Origin: Dicaeum eximium
Lineage: Eukaryota > Chordata > Aves > Passeriformes > Dicaeidae
Assembly: GCA_013396995.1 (NCBI GenBank)
Contig: VWZP01001440.1
Span: 2,994,740-3,058,739, forward strand
Length of the DNA stretch: 64,000 nt
Reading direction: 5' to 3'
In this document: one piece after another, positions 51,584-64,000 of the stretch
How the letters are laid out: each line of letters opens with the position of its first letter
Numbering within the stretch: position 1 is the stretch's first letter
Made by a program: the position numbers and the translations under genes
Notes under the pieces: generated by a model
Databases searched by the model: none
What the model was told of the DNA's origin: nothing
Seen by the model: the letters and a program-made list of their open reading frames with translations, nothing else

Positions 51584-54500
51584 GGACCTAAGATTACATC
51601 CATTTGAGATTTCCTCTTGTATACACTATGATGTGTGGTTCCTCTGTGCTTAAAATATCCACTGGTACACGTGTCTTGTGGAGAACATATTTACTCTTTA
51701 GCATAATCACTTTCTGGTCTTTTGACTGAAATCCTATTATACATATCTAGGTTCCTAAACAAGTATTTTTTCATGCACTCTAAAGCAAAGGGAGGGAAAA
51801 CAAGTTTAGGCACAACAAAAACAGAACACAGGAAAAAAATATAATCAGTATAAATTTGCTTTCCAGAAGGAACATCAGAAGATGTAGCCAGAAGTCTATT
51901 ATGCAAGACTTTGAAAATGAGTAGCATGGGAAAGGCTTTAACCTAATTATGGTTTTCTTATTATTTTATTGGCACTATCAGATTTTCATGGCTGAGCCAG
52001 CACAACTGCTGTAGCCTTTACTCAGTCTGCTGCAGTCATTACTCAATGTTATCTTTTATTTATACCAAATTATAAATGTGTTTGTGGCACTCTGCAAACA
52101 AACAAGGGATGCAGCCTGTGCATTTTGGCTAAATTTTATCAGTGCTATATTGTATACACAGATTTGATGGCACTTTCTTCAAGGTCTGCTGAGGTCTCCT
52201 CAAGCCCACACAGCCAGTCATAAATTTGTGCTGGTGAGACACAATAAATTGCTCTTCTTCTATTGCCAAAGCTTATCTGGTAGCACATCTAATCACCGAG
52301 GAGCTGCTCAGCCTGTCAGTAGCTCAGCTTTGTAAGAGTGTGAGGCAGCTCTGTGCTTTTCACACTGAGAGTGAAGCTGCATCTGGCCTGCTGATCCACG
52401 TTTTCCTGGGCTGGAGCAGGTGGTCAGCAGCTGGGAAAGCTGAGTTACTGCTCCAACCCAGCCCTGGCCGTCCTCAGGCCCAGCCAATCTCTCTCCTCCA
52501 GGTCAGTGGGCAGAGAATTCCTCCAAATAAACCCAAACAGCCTCAACTGGAGTGATTAAAAGTACCTCCATGAGCCCTCTGATTTAAGGAGCATATTCTA
52601 GGAGAAGTCATTTCATCGATACCTGAGCTCAGCTGGTGCATCCAGCATCACCAGCATTTCAGACAAAGCTAAAGCAGGGATGGTAAGAGACATTGTATGT
52701 GATGGGATATGATTTACTGAACTCAGCATTTATGGTTGGTTTGCTTAGCAACACACCCCTGGAGGGACCCATATATTACTTTTTATAAAAATGCTGGGTT
52801 TACTGCACACCCAGAAACCAAGGATTCATGGCAGAGTGTGTCAAATGATAGAAATAAAAAGTAAAGCATATTTTTAAGGTGGTTTTGGGGAACAAAAGGC
52901 ACAAATTTAGTATAACATGAACAGAACACTTTATACATTACAGGCAACATGCTTTTCTGGAAAAAAAAAAGTGCAAATCACCTTAGGTTAAAGCTAATTA
53001 GGTAAGTTTAGGTTACACATAGTTGTCTCACCTTCACTGGCCTTTTAATATTTCTCTATAATCATTGGAGAGAAGGAAAGATTGCTCCATGCCTGGGTGA
53101 GAGATTTTTCTCAGTTTAGGGTGGAATTGCTTTCTAGAGATTGAGTAATATCTCTGTGCTGATGATAGAGAAGAACTGGACAATTGACTTTAACTGGATT
53201 TCCAATTTCCCACAGCTGGATCACATGCAGTGTAGTTTTTGGAGACTGAGGCTCTGCATAATAGATGATACATAAAAGAAAAATGTCTCGTAAAACTCAG
53301 ATGTGCTTATTAAAAATTGGAAAAAAGTATGCATAGCAAGCATAAAGGAATGGAATAAATATGGATAAACCATCCATTAACTAATCAAAATATCTGAAAT
53401 CCTTCTTGATCATATTATAAAGTCCAGTCATTTCAACAGAGAAGAAACTTTTGGAGTCCTATTTTTGTGACTTTTGGCTAAATATCATTCCAGAGGAAGA
53501 CAGGCATCTGAGCAGTATTTTTCAGGTTGAAGACCAACGACTCTGAGATCTTAAAGCAGGAAGAAATTATTGCTTTAAGAACCAGGCCCTGACTAATGAA
53601 AGGAGTTAAGCATATCCTAACATTTCAGGTCAGTATGACCAGGCACATTGAACTTTTCCTTAAAAAGGGATATTTTTTATGTGTGAATGTCCCAAAATGT
53701 GGCCCTGTTACTTTTTGCCTCAGTTCTTCATATGAGGGAAAAAGAAATAAAAGAAACTAAACTTTAACCTAAAATTTAGCATTTCTGGTATGGTATATAA
53801 TTTATCTGGGGGAAGTGAAGGGTTAATTTCAGCATGTTTATTTGTGAGTAATCTTAACTTCAAATTATAATTAGGTCAAATCACCACTTCCCCTGTTGCA
53901 CATGTATAGCCTGGCAAGCCCAGATGAAAAGCTACAGTGGGTGTTTTGACTGGGACAATGTCTTGCATTAAAAAAATATTCCTTCCTCTATTTTTTTTTT
54001 ACATGAATGCTGAATAAACAACTTCTGACAATATAAGGTAATGAATTGCAAACTTGCCAAACTCCAATTATTAATCTGATATTCAGATATTTATTTCAGT
54101 TCTTGTAAGAATCCTGCAGTATCAGCTCTGAATAATTGCACTTTCTGGGAGGCTTCCATGCTTGCCCCCATTTAAAAGCTCATTCTTTAATACACAGTGC
54201 TGCTGCAATGCCATGAGGATACAAACACTCCTCGTACACATTCAATAACTGTCAGATGAGTGAAAGCAAAAAAACCATTGAGTTATATTTAATGAATGTG
54301 ATACTGACAAGGGCATCCTATTTTCAATATTCAGGTATGTTGTTCAGTCTATTTAGTTTATTAAAACAAGAAATTATTATAATTAAAACATAGAAATTTG
54401 GTACAACGATATTAAACTCTATCTCTCATAATTAGGAAACAACTTTTGTGCTAATGTAGCAATATGCTGTGGTTTCCAAATTCCTTTAGTCTCCTAGAAA

Positions 54501-57500
54501 TCAGCAGTGCTGCTCAGTATTGCTCAGAAGGGTTATAATGCATTTACTCCTCTCTCTGACAGCTGTTTCCCCTCCACAACCCTACTTTGTCTTCTCCCAC
54601 ATTGGTAACTTTGGTTCAAAAAATACCATGGCAGCAATAATATAAAAATGGAGTTTAAACTAATAATTTTCCCATGTTGATCCCCTGTGTGTCATTATCA
54701 GTGAAGGGAAAGGTAAGATGGCCCCGTCCTGTTTGGCAGTGGTTGTAGGATATTTTATCCCAGACAGTTGTGAAAGTATGACAGACGTATCAACGCACAA
54801 GAGAGAGCTGCTGTGGTGAAACCACTTCCTTAGAAAGCACCATAATTCCCAAAGGCTGTAGATGTTTTTAGTGAATGGAAACTGAATATTTCACTAACCT
54901 TCCCATATTTCTATTTTTGAAGTGTTGGAAATCTGACACGTAAGGAAAGCTTTACCACCTAAATATTTAGCACTTGTTCAGATAGTATGAAATGGATTGT
55001 GACCATGTATGATTAATACATGGGACACAAAGCATGGGGAGCAGCAAGGCAACATTTGCTCATTGAGATCAAACCCCATCTTTGCCAGATATTTTGTCAT
55101 ATTTCTCCTTTTTCACATTTTTCCTTGTTCTGTTCTGTAAATGAGCAAAAGGTCTACACTGCTTTTCTCTCTTGGCTCTCATGGTGAATGAAGGACTGTG
55201 AATGTGATGTTGGGTGAGAAGACAAACACTTGCCTTTTCCTCCTTCCCTGGTGTGGGCTGGGCTGAATGCCATGGGCTAAGGTGGGGTAATGAAAAGTGT
55301 GTGTCCACTGTCACTGCCACCAGGCTTCCATGTTGGTGATGAGCCTGCTGTGGCTGTGTCACTGTCACTGCTGCATTCAGCAGTGTCCCTGCTCTCCTGC
55401 ACCCTCTCCTCTGGTTTGATTGGAAATCCTAGGACATAGCAGAAAAATGGGAGGTTTCTGTCCAGACGTTTATTGAAATTTAGGAATCTGAAAAACTAGC
55501 ATTTTAAGGGGAGGACTAGGACAAATATAAGTGAGAACAGTAGAATAAAATAGCAAGCTTTCCACTGTTTAAAATGCATGAGCCATTCACCTGTGTCACT
55601 GCAGGGGCTTTTGAGATGCAAATGGAAAGTTCTGATTTTCTCCTGCAGCAGACAATAGTCCACCTGCATAATACATGCTACTTAAAGTCATTACACAACC
55701 TGGGGTGTGCAGTAAATAAGTAATAAAAAAATCTTGCACTGCTTTTTGCCATATAACTGCCTGCAATATAATTTATCCCTCAAGCAAAATGAAACAATCA
55801 CCTACAAATCTACTCAGCCACTATGAATAATTGAAATGACCACAAAGTCTGTAGTTCAGACCCATCCTAACATTTTCAGAGAGGAAAGTAAAAAGTTTTA
55901 AGTGCCTGCATTGTATAAAATCAATGAAATTTGCTGTTCCATTTCTATACATTGGTAATTTAGAAACTTATTTCCAGCTGTCTTGCATTATGGTAGGTTT
56001 GTTTTTGGTTTTTTGTTTTGTTTTGTTTTTTTTGACCAGGTGCTATTCCACAATCTTTAATATTATTGTAAAGACAGTCTCTAAAAGGCTGAGAACAGGA
56101 GCAACAAAATTAGTAAATCCAGGTCAAAGAGAGAATAATTCCCTGCTCTCCAGGTTCATACACTACATATGCCTTGATTACCTCATCCTTGATTAGCAGG
56201 ACTATTTATCAAAACATTTCTCCTCTTAGGAATCCAAAGAGACTCCTTCAAAAACCCATTTGGGTGTACTTCAAACAGAATCACTGCTGAGTGATGCTCC
56301 CAACCAGTGGAGATCTATCCCATGCTACAAAAAGTAATTAACATAACTTGTATGCTGTATTTGTTTTGATCTGAAGAGAAATCCACTTCATGTAAACATC
56401 GCCATATTTTACAGTACCTATTTACTTATGTGATTGTTCCACTATTAGCTAGGTTTTATGAGCATTATAACAAGCACATTGTATTAATCATAGTTAATAA
56501 AGTCTATCTCCTTCCTGCTGTCATATCACCAGTTTTTGCTCTGGTACAGCAAAGGGTGAAAATATGAGAAAGATAAAATCAGTGTCCCAGTTCTTTAGGT
56601 ATGGATATCATGTAAATGTTGGCTGACCAGATCTGAGCTCTGTTCTTGACTTAAAGAAGGATGGTCTGGACAGGTGTGGTCACTGTGCCAGTACCAGAGC
56701 TGGCCAGGTGATCTAATGTCCAGCTGTGGGAAGTGTCAACCAGCAGACCAGCTGTGACCAACATTGCAGGGTCTGCTTGTAACAGAGGTGAATTCCCCAG
56801 TGCAAGGACCTGGTGAGCTCCAATGCTTCAGGACCTTTCTTTTCCCTGGTTTCTCTGAGGTATGTAATGTATGTCCACTGAATATATAAATGGGACTTGC
56901 AGAGTCAGGATAGTTGGCCAGCCCAGGTCTACCACGCTTAGCACCTACTTTACCATCTTCGTTTTGTGTGGATGGAGAAGATAGCCAGGGATATGAGGCT
57001 GGCACATTTTCAATGTCTGGGAGCAGTTTTCTTCAGGAAGAATTATTTTCTAACTATTTGAGACTAGCTTCTTATCTCTTCTGCTGTTTGAGTGGTGCGT
57101 ATGCCAATAAGCAGTGCAGCCATATGGTTTGCCTTCCCAGGGAAATGTCAGCCAGGAAGACTCTGAGGACACTCATGCCTACTGCCTAAGCATTCCTCAT
57201 GTCTGTGGTGATAGGGAAGGACAAATGTCACTGTCTGCATGCTTGTCCCCAGGCATGGCCAAGCTGGCCATTCAGGACTGCAGCACCCTGTCTGACTCTG
57301 AGCTGCGAGTATTGACACCCCTGTAGAGCAGCTCTGCACTGCCTTTGGCTGAGGCACAGGATAAAAAAAATCACAAAAGGCTTAGTCAAGAAATAAGCAG
57401 GCCTTCTTGTAAGCCTGAGAGATCCTGAGTTTTGGGATCCCATCACGATAGCATGAAATGCAGAATTTAGTTTCTGCTCACTTTGGGGAAGAGTGTATGT

Positions 57501-58019
57501 CCTCATTGCATGAGCACTCAGAGCAACAGGAGCCAGTGCAGGATCATAGCAAGAACACACAATTTCCTATTCTGCTCTGTCCCAGGATTCCCAGTGTGAG
57601 GAAGCAGAGGTCTTCACAGTCAGAATATAAGTTTTCTATTATAATGAAGGTAAAAAACAGTTCAAGTGCTTTCAACCAAAGGTCCTGTGTCCTGACCCTT
57701 TTGTAATCCCACCAATTCCCACCTGTGTTCTCACAGTGGTTGGGGTCCAGCAAGGCAGGATCCATTCAAGAAGGCAATGTGGGTGCATAAGTGTAGTTAC
57801 TTCAATGGCTAGGAACACTTTCTGCATACCAAAGAGACCCTAAAACAGGAAAGCTTTCATTGCCAGAAGTTAAAGTGCCTTTAATATTTATTATACTGTT
57901 AATATGCCTCTTCAGAAAATCCTTTGAGGGAAATAACAAAGATCAATAGAGGCCTAATGAATCCTAAATGGAGAAACTAAAAGAAGTATTTATATTTCTG
58001 TCTATGTATCTCCTAGAGA
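51584..58019. other. AT-rich non-coding DNA, no gene seen
   Basis: Open frames up to 110 codons (57228-57560, minus strand) show nothing recognisable. GTTTT-type low complexity lies near 55998-56035. The part 54040-54330 has the complex texture of possible regulatory DNA but no distinguishing motif cluster. The part 56640-57350 is somewhat richer in G and C. Confidence 0.5.
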
Positions 58020-58760
58020 TGACAGCAAATCTGCAGGCATATTATAGCGACAGCCAAGGGTATTCCGTGGAATTAAGGAAAGGGGAAGACAGTTTCAAAC
58101 ACAAGAACAAAGACTGTGCCCTACTAAAATGTTAATTAACATGCCAAGCATCAAACCACACATCTGCCCTTCGAGAAACAATGTGCTCATGGAAATAAAG
58201 AATAAAATACTAGTTTATTTATCAAAATACTGTGCATAAAATTCACCAAGAACATGACATCCATGAGAAAGTATCAACAATCTACTGCAGGAAAATGAAT
58301 GACCCATCTCTCTTTCACTGTGCTAGCACTAAGCTGAGTTTATTTCTTGGGAGCACATTTAATTATGAAAAAGAATGAGAAAACCCTTAGGAAATTATCA
58401 AATTGTTAATAAAATCTTTGGATGCGCTGTGTAATTACAACCCCTTGAAGAGTCAAAAACTCAGCTTCGTTATTTACATGTAGAAAAAGGCCCAGAGCTT
58501 GACAGCCATTTGTCAAAAATTCCATTGAAATTACAGTTGATGCAAAATTCCAATTATATCAATACCATACAGTAAGCAAGGAGTGAGGACAAATAAGATG
58601 ATTTTTGGCAGAGAACCATAACTGCTGATGTCCCAAATGGGCCCTGTAATGCTGATGCACACAGCTCACTGATAAGAACTTCTTAGTAACCCTGGATAAT
58701 GAAACTTGTCACCAGCATTATGCAAACTCCACTTCGCATTTAGAATTAGAATTCACAAAT
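58020..58760. promoter_or_regulatory. Candidate conserved non-coding block
   Basis: This roughly 740-base block lacks simple repeats and long open frames and is dense in developmental-factor-like words: GTTAATTAACAT, TTTAATTATG, AATTACAA, ATTATGCAAAC (POU-like), AACAATG (SOX-like) and AATCAAATTG-like cores. The texture is that of ultraconserved-type DNA in vertebrate gene deserts. No conservation could be measured. Confidence 0.2.
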
Positions 58761-60926
58761 GGGTTATGTCTGCACAGGGTTTTTTTGTACAATATTATTA
58801 AGTTATCCTTGTATAATGTGCAAGGCAAATAGAATACATCATCCATGTTAGTGGAGGTTTTCCCTCATGGCTTGCTTTTTCCATGAAATGAAGCCCTTCA
58901 AAAATGGGCATTTACTTCCTCAACAAATTTACCCAAATATATTGTTAGAGCAGCAAGACTCTTTCAGCTTCCCCTGGTTTACATCATTTCCAAAATAACC
59001 TTTCTAGAAAATTTAAACACTATTTAGGCTTCAGAGGAATCAGATGTAGTTTGGTATCTTCAGCTGACAGCTTGAATCAGAATATGTATATGCCACTAGG
59101 CTGCTTGCCCCCTCTCTGTGCTTGACTGGAAACAGAAGGGTCTGCAACTTGATAGAAAATCTTTTTTGCTAAGTTTATTATTGACTAGAGTGATTCCACT
59201 AGGCTTCCATCTGGATCCTGAATGCTTCCCAACACCACCCACTTCCATCTTAAAATCTGAAGTTAAATGTTAAATGAAATAAGCTGAAGCCTGGTGAAGA
59301 AATATCATCTCATTCCTTGAGACTATTCAACAGAGTTTATGTCCCTACATTTGAATAAACACAATGTGAACAAAATTTCTCATCAACACTTCATGACTTT
59401 GGTGTCTAACAGACTGAGATACACTCACTTGGAAAAAGATCACACATCTAAAAGTTTCAGGGAACTTTCTCCTGAACCCTATTATAACCGTGGGGGGTAG
59501 CATCAATATTTCAGCACAAGTGTAAGCCAAATGTTTTAATGTGCCCATTTCTGGAGAAGACAGATGCTGAAATATTTCTCACAATATAAATGCTTTGTTG
59601 TGACTATGTCTTGATAGAATAGTCCATTAACTGATGGCAGTATCTCCAAAAGAGCTGCTAAATTGGCCAGCCACCAAAACAACAAAAAAAGGAATATTTG
59701 TTTATTGTTGCCTACATAAATGCCTAAAAGAGCAACAACTTGTTAAAATAATTTTAAAAATTCACTGCAGATGCAAAATGAAACTAAAATGATTTGTTTA
59801 TAGAGGATATTTGGCACCAAAATGAAAGTTAATTTTTCAGAACTCCATACTTAAATGGCCTTTTGAAAACCTATCCTTCAGTCATTGATTTAGATTTTCA
59901 AATTTTTGCCATTTTGTAAAAACTTCATGGGCTTTGCCACCTACTTTTCATATTCTACCTCTTTATTCAAAACACCCTGTTTAGATTAGGAAGAATCAAC
60001 AAATGATTATCTGCCCATTAAATCAAATCTCTTGGCATAGAGTAATTCTAGCTTCTTGGCAGCAAGTTATTAATACAGAAAAAAAGTTGGCAATAAAGAA
60101 TAGCCAACTATTACAGTTTTAGCATTTGAAATACCTGTAATAACTCTCAAAAAATTGGATGCTTGCTTTATTTATTAAAATACCCCCTTGCTGAGGAAAG
60201 AGTTTTGAAAATTATTGTTTAACAGAGCGCATTAATTAAGTCCCACCTAAAATCCTCTATCCTAGAATTCATGATTTATTTATTTTGGTTGTATGATTTA
60301 TGTAGCAAAAAACAGTTGGATGCCTTTCCTCCTCATTTCATCCCAACGGTGTTTTTTACTGTATTCTTCTTTCACTATGTAAGCCCATAAAATAATCCCT
60401 GTTGATTTAAAGACAATGGTAGACCCATGGCTGTTCTTTTAACAAAATTACTTCTTTAGCAAAAACAAAAATGATAAATGACTTTGTTTAGAGTATTTGT
60501 TCTATGAATATGAAATTTTTTAAGGCAAAACTAAAGTAAATAGATTTCTTCTAGGTTTCAAAACACTTTGGAAACTCACAGAGGCAGTAGCAAACCAGAG
60601 TTGATCATTGTTGTGTGGGCTTGCCTTGCAGTCATCTCCTCTCATTAGCAAGATACCTGGCTGTTCCTTAAGGCACAAAACAAATAGTAGGCATCTCAAA
60701 TAACCAGAAATGAAGCAAACTGCTTTGTCATCAAGCAGCACTGCAATAAAAGGCAGAGAGAAGGAAGAAAGCTCTGGCTGTACAATATTTACAGCAGCAT
60801 GCCAGAGTAATCGTACATCATTGCTAGGACTCATCAACAAAGGCATGTTTTAATTGAGGCATAAATTGAAGAACAGAAATAATTTACAGCATATAATATG
60901 TAGTCTCATCAAATATTTTAAATGTA
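58761..60926. other. AT-rich non-coding DNA, no gene seen
   Basis: A 108-codon minus-strand frame (60520-60846) has no recognisable domain. No element or RNA gene was seen. Confidence 0.5.
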
Positions 60927-60964
60927 TTTCAAGACATAAAAATTACTATTTTTATGTCTTGAAA
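60927..60964. repeat. Perfect 17-base-pair hairpin with four-base loop
   Basis: TTTCAAGACATAAAAAT (60927-60943) and ATTTTTATGTCTTGAAA (60948-60964) are exact reverse complements around TACT. The word AAGACATA recurs once more just downstream (about 60965-60972). The stem is shorter than a usual microRNA precursor, and the function is unknown. Confidence 0.95.
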
Positions 60965-61175
60965 AAGACATATGTGAAAAAACAACATTTTTTTCTTATA
61001 TCTATTTTTTCCATTTTACATAACTATGTTTGGTGTTTAGCAACCTTTCTGAGAGACTCCATAGAATTATCAAGTATTTCTGATTAAAATTGTATAAGAT
61101 GGAATAAATAAGATAGGATTACATGGAAGTAAGTGTAAAGAATTTGTATCTAGTTCACTTTCTAATTAAGAGAGA

Positions 61176-61198
61176 AATTGGATCATATTGATCCAATT
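61176..61198. repeat. Perfect 10-base-pair hairpin
   Basis: AATTGGATCA (61176-61185) and TGATCCAATT (61189-61198) are exact reverse complements around TAT. It lies about 210 bases from the longer hairpin at 60927. Confidence 0.9.
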
Positions 61199-64000
61199 AG
61201 TAGATTTTTTCTCTAATCCTTTTTGATTGTTTATATGATGCAGTGATAATTACCATTTGCTAAACTGCCTTCTATAGAAAGGCAGATTTCACTGTTTACT
61301 TGTCTGAAAGAGAAGAAAACCATTGTTGTCTCTCTTTGAGAACTGATCACTTCTTTTTTGATCAGAAAAGTGACAGAAATGTTTTAGTGACTCCCTGCTT
61401 ATCCTACGAGCTAGCAGAGGACTGAAGACTCAAACAACCCAAGGAAACTGTCTTTGCCAGAGCAGAGGCAAACAAGTACTAATTTGAGAAAATGTCATAA
61501 TATATTTTCAAAGCTGACCTTAAAGTGCTCTGAAGTTTTGAATGCCAAACATTGAAACATTTTCAGGAAAAATGCTTTCCAGATGACGTCTCATCAACGT
61601 TTCACAAAAGCAGGGACTTCAAAAAATATCCTCTGGAACCCTGTGTAAAGAAGTACACAATATCATTATGATCTTCATGAAATTCTCTCACTCTTACTTT
61701 TTTGAAAATATTTTGAATTGTAAAAGGTCATACAGCCAAGACACCTTGAGAATTTAATTATTTAGTACACTGACAGGGATTTCAGTATAATGTTGGAAAT
61801 ATTTACTCAGGAGAACAGGACATACAGATATGTTCACAGTTAGTTGCAAAGAGAAAATATATCCTCTGTAGCTAATTAATGGTAAACTGCAAGATGCTTA
61901 GGAGACAAAATTTCAACTAGTATGACTTGGAAGACTGTGACAGGAAATTTAAAAGAGCTGGAATCTTTAAAGAAAAAATATTCTGTTGTCCATGTCACCT
62001 CACAATGAAACATATATACTCCTGTTAGCTGTGCTTTGACAATTTACCACTATTCAAATTATAACCAGGGTGTTAACCACCACCTAGAGGTCAGGATTTG
62101 CAGCAGACCTCAAGGTCAACAACCGTGGTGACTCAGGATGTTCCTCAGCAGATTTAATTCAAAGCATGTAGAAGAAAACTAAGAAAACTAAAGCCTTTCC
62201 AGCTTGTGCCTGCTGCACAGTGTATATTCAAGTACTTGTGGTAAAGAAGTAAAAACTTAAACTATAAGTAGTTTTGAAAACTTTTATATTTTATTCTGTT
62301 GTCTTTGAAAGGCATAGGGACAAAAAAAAAATCTGTGCCAAAGACAACGTTTCATAAAGTGCATTATTTGAGACCTGCAAGTTATTAAAAAAATTGGAAC
62401 AGAGGAAATATTTCCCTTGGTGATGATTCATCAGTTTAAATCTGTACCAAAGTATGCTACAGGATCCTGAAATCAAAGTTTGTTTTGGTACAGAGTTTTT
62501 CAGATTTTCTCTTCTTAAAACAAATACTTTGTCTGACACGTATTTCTTTCTAAAAAAGTGCACACATACACAAAACAACCCCAACACGAACAAACAAACA
62601 AACAAAAAACCCTAACAAAAAACTGAAACAGAAGTACTCCTAATTATAATGAGATTTGATGTAGGTTATAGTAAGGTTCAGGCTTAAGAGGAAGAAAGCT
62701 TTGATATCTAAACCCTATTTGAATTTCAAGCTTTCTGAATTAACCATAGCTCTGATCCAAGGATCAAATAGAGGAAAAAAGGCAACAAAGGAAAATAATA
62801 GATGGGTTTGGCCCCTACATTCACAGGTGCTTGGCAACAGGGTTTGGAGGCTGAGATCACAATTAATCTTAAGGAAGAACAGAGTATATCTAGAACAAAA
62901 TCCATTTATCTGAAGAGAAAGGAATCAAGCAGGGTGTAATTAGATGTTAAACTGACAGAGGTCGTGTCAGGAAATAGTTTGTTTAGACCTGCAGTGAGAT
63001 TGATCTCATGGTGGGTATCAGATTAATTACACATATTACTGAGGAGGTAGAACACCAACACACTTCACACTAAATATGAGCCTGTTGTCATGAGCTCAAG
63101 TGTATAACATAACTTGTATGGTTGCCATAAGAAACCATCAGTCTCTCAAAAATAGAAGATGACATAAAATGAAATTTTAGATTACTGGATAGAAATAAGT
63201 AAAAAGATTCTTGAAAAAAAATGATAATTAAAATTTAAAAAAATAAATCCAGTTGTCCAAATGAAAACCCATATTTCAGTTGAGTCATTGGAGCATACAA
63301 TAAAGTCCAAAAATAAAACCAAAATAAATTTAAATGAGAAAACTAGGAAGGAATAGCTGGTAGAAAATCAGCACATGCACTCTCTGCTGAGATGGGATAA
63401 AGACTCATCAGCTTGATCAGTGATCAGTTTGAGACACTGGAATGAAAAAACAACAGGGACATACCTAGAGATGCTCAATGGAGAAAAGTTTCTGAATACT
63501 TGGAAGAAAAAAAGTTATGTAGTCAAGCACTGCTAAAAGAATATTCTAACAGCATATAAAAGATATTCTAATCTAATTGCAAAAAGGAATAAAGCTCTAA
63601 AATTGATCAAATGTCTTTTGTATAAAAAAGAATAATTTACAATCAAATTGAAAGCTGCTATCTTGACAGATTATGTATATTAGGACAATGAAAATGCAGT
63701 TCATAATTTGAATGCTGAAGAAAATTTCAGATTGTTGTAAGTGTGGTATTCTTTTTAGTGAAACTTCAACTGATTTTAAATTAAAATGCATTTGAAAAAG
63801 TTTTCATAAAGGTCTAGAACTTGCCTTAAATGTCTCTTTCTCTCTTCAGTTCAGCTCAGCTTTTATCTGAATTAAAAGAATTAATTTTCAGAAGTGACTC
63901 TACCTAAGTTTGGCTTCCTGAAACACAGACAGCCTCAATCAGAAGTATACTTCCTTGTTTAAAATTAGAAAATTTGTGCTTTCTGCAAGAGGGTGCAGAA
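61199..64000. other. AT-rich non-coding DNA to the window end
   Basis: A short CAAA-type run occurs at about 62588-62607, and A-rich low complexity near 63215-63245. Open frames up to 104 codons (62291-62605, minus strand) are low-complexity or featureless. No gene, RNA or mobile element was recognised. Confidence 0.5.

Noticed and set aside
51520..51640. tRNA gene on the minus strand
   Set aside because: Only a T-arm-like word with a shortened loop is present; no acceptor stem, anticodon arm or convincing A-box.

Overview
This window looks like a stretch of vertebrate nuclear DNA, most likely from a bird. It is AT-rich and mostly single-copy, contains no operon-like packing, and carries two fragments of CR1, the dominant LINE of bird and other sauropsid genomes, plus one fragment that I recognise as the start of an avian retroviral LTR. 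Passerine origin is plausible but I cannot prove it from the sequence. I found no complete protein-coding gene. The open reading frames are short (at most about 163 codons outside simple repeats), lie on both strands, and show no family that I recognise apart from CR1 reverse transcriptase. The best reading is a gene desert or the inside of a very long intron.

Layout. 1-4497 is unannotated AT-rich DNA with one exon-like 135-base segment (3008-3142). 4498-4648 is the 5' part of an LTR. A 36-base assembly gap sits at 7875-7910 beside poly-A. A long compound TA/TG microsatellite lies at 11078-11360. 11361-25209 is unique DNA with two blocks that resemble conserved non-coding DNA (14560-14930 and 19020-19110); another such block lies earlier, at 10381-10680. 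25210-26308 is a minus-strand CR1 3' end enlarged by two internal tandem duplications, with an ambiguous base at one seam. Simple arrays follow at 32914-33062 (six-base unit) and 33312-33351 (four-base unit). Two GC-raised blocks (33895-34215 and 36600-37450) may be decayed mobile elements. 37929-38570 is a purine-only array of five-base units about 640 bases long. 45590-45960 is a decayed piece of the CR1 reverse transcriptase gene on the plus strand. 45961-64000 is unique AT-rich DNA with several short perfect hairpins and another block that resembles conserved non-coding DNA (58020-58760).

There are no genes whose joint function can be described. The most notable items are structural: the doubly duplicated CR1, the perfect pentanucleotide tract joined to a related repeat at an N, the 36-base higher-order period inside the TA microsatellite, and perfect hairpins near 41.5 kb and 61 kb. 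I see no clear new biological system here, and conservation, which would be the main test of regulatory content, cannot be measured without other genomes.
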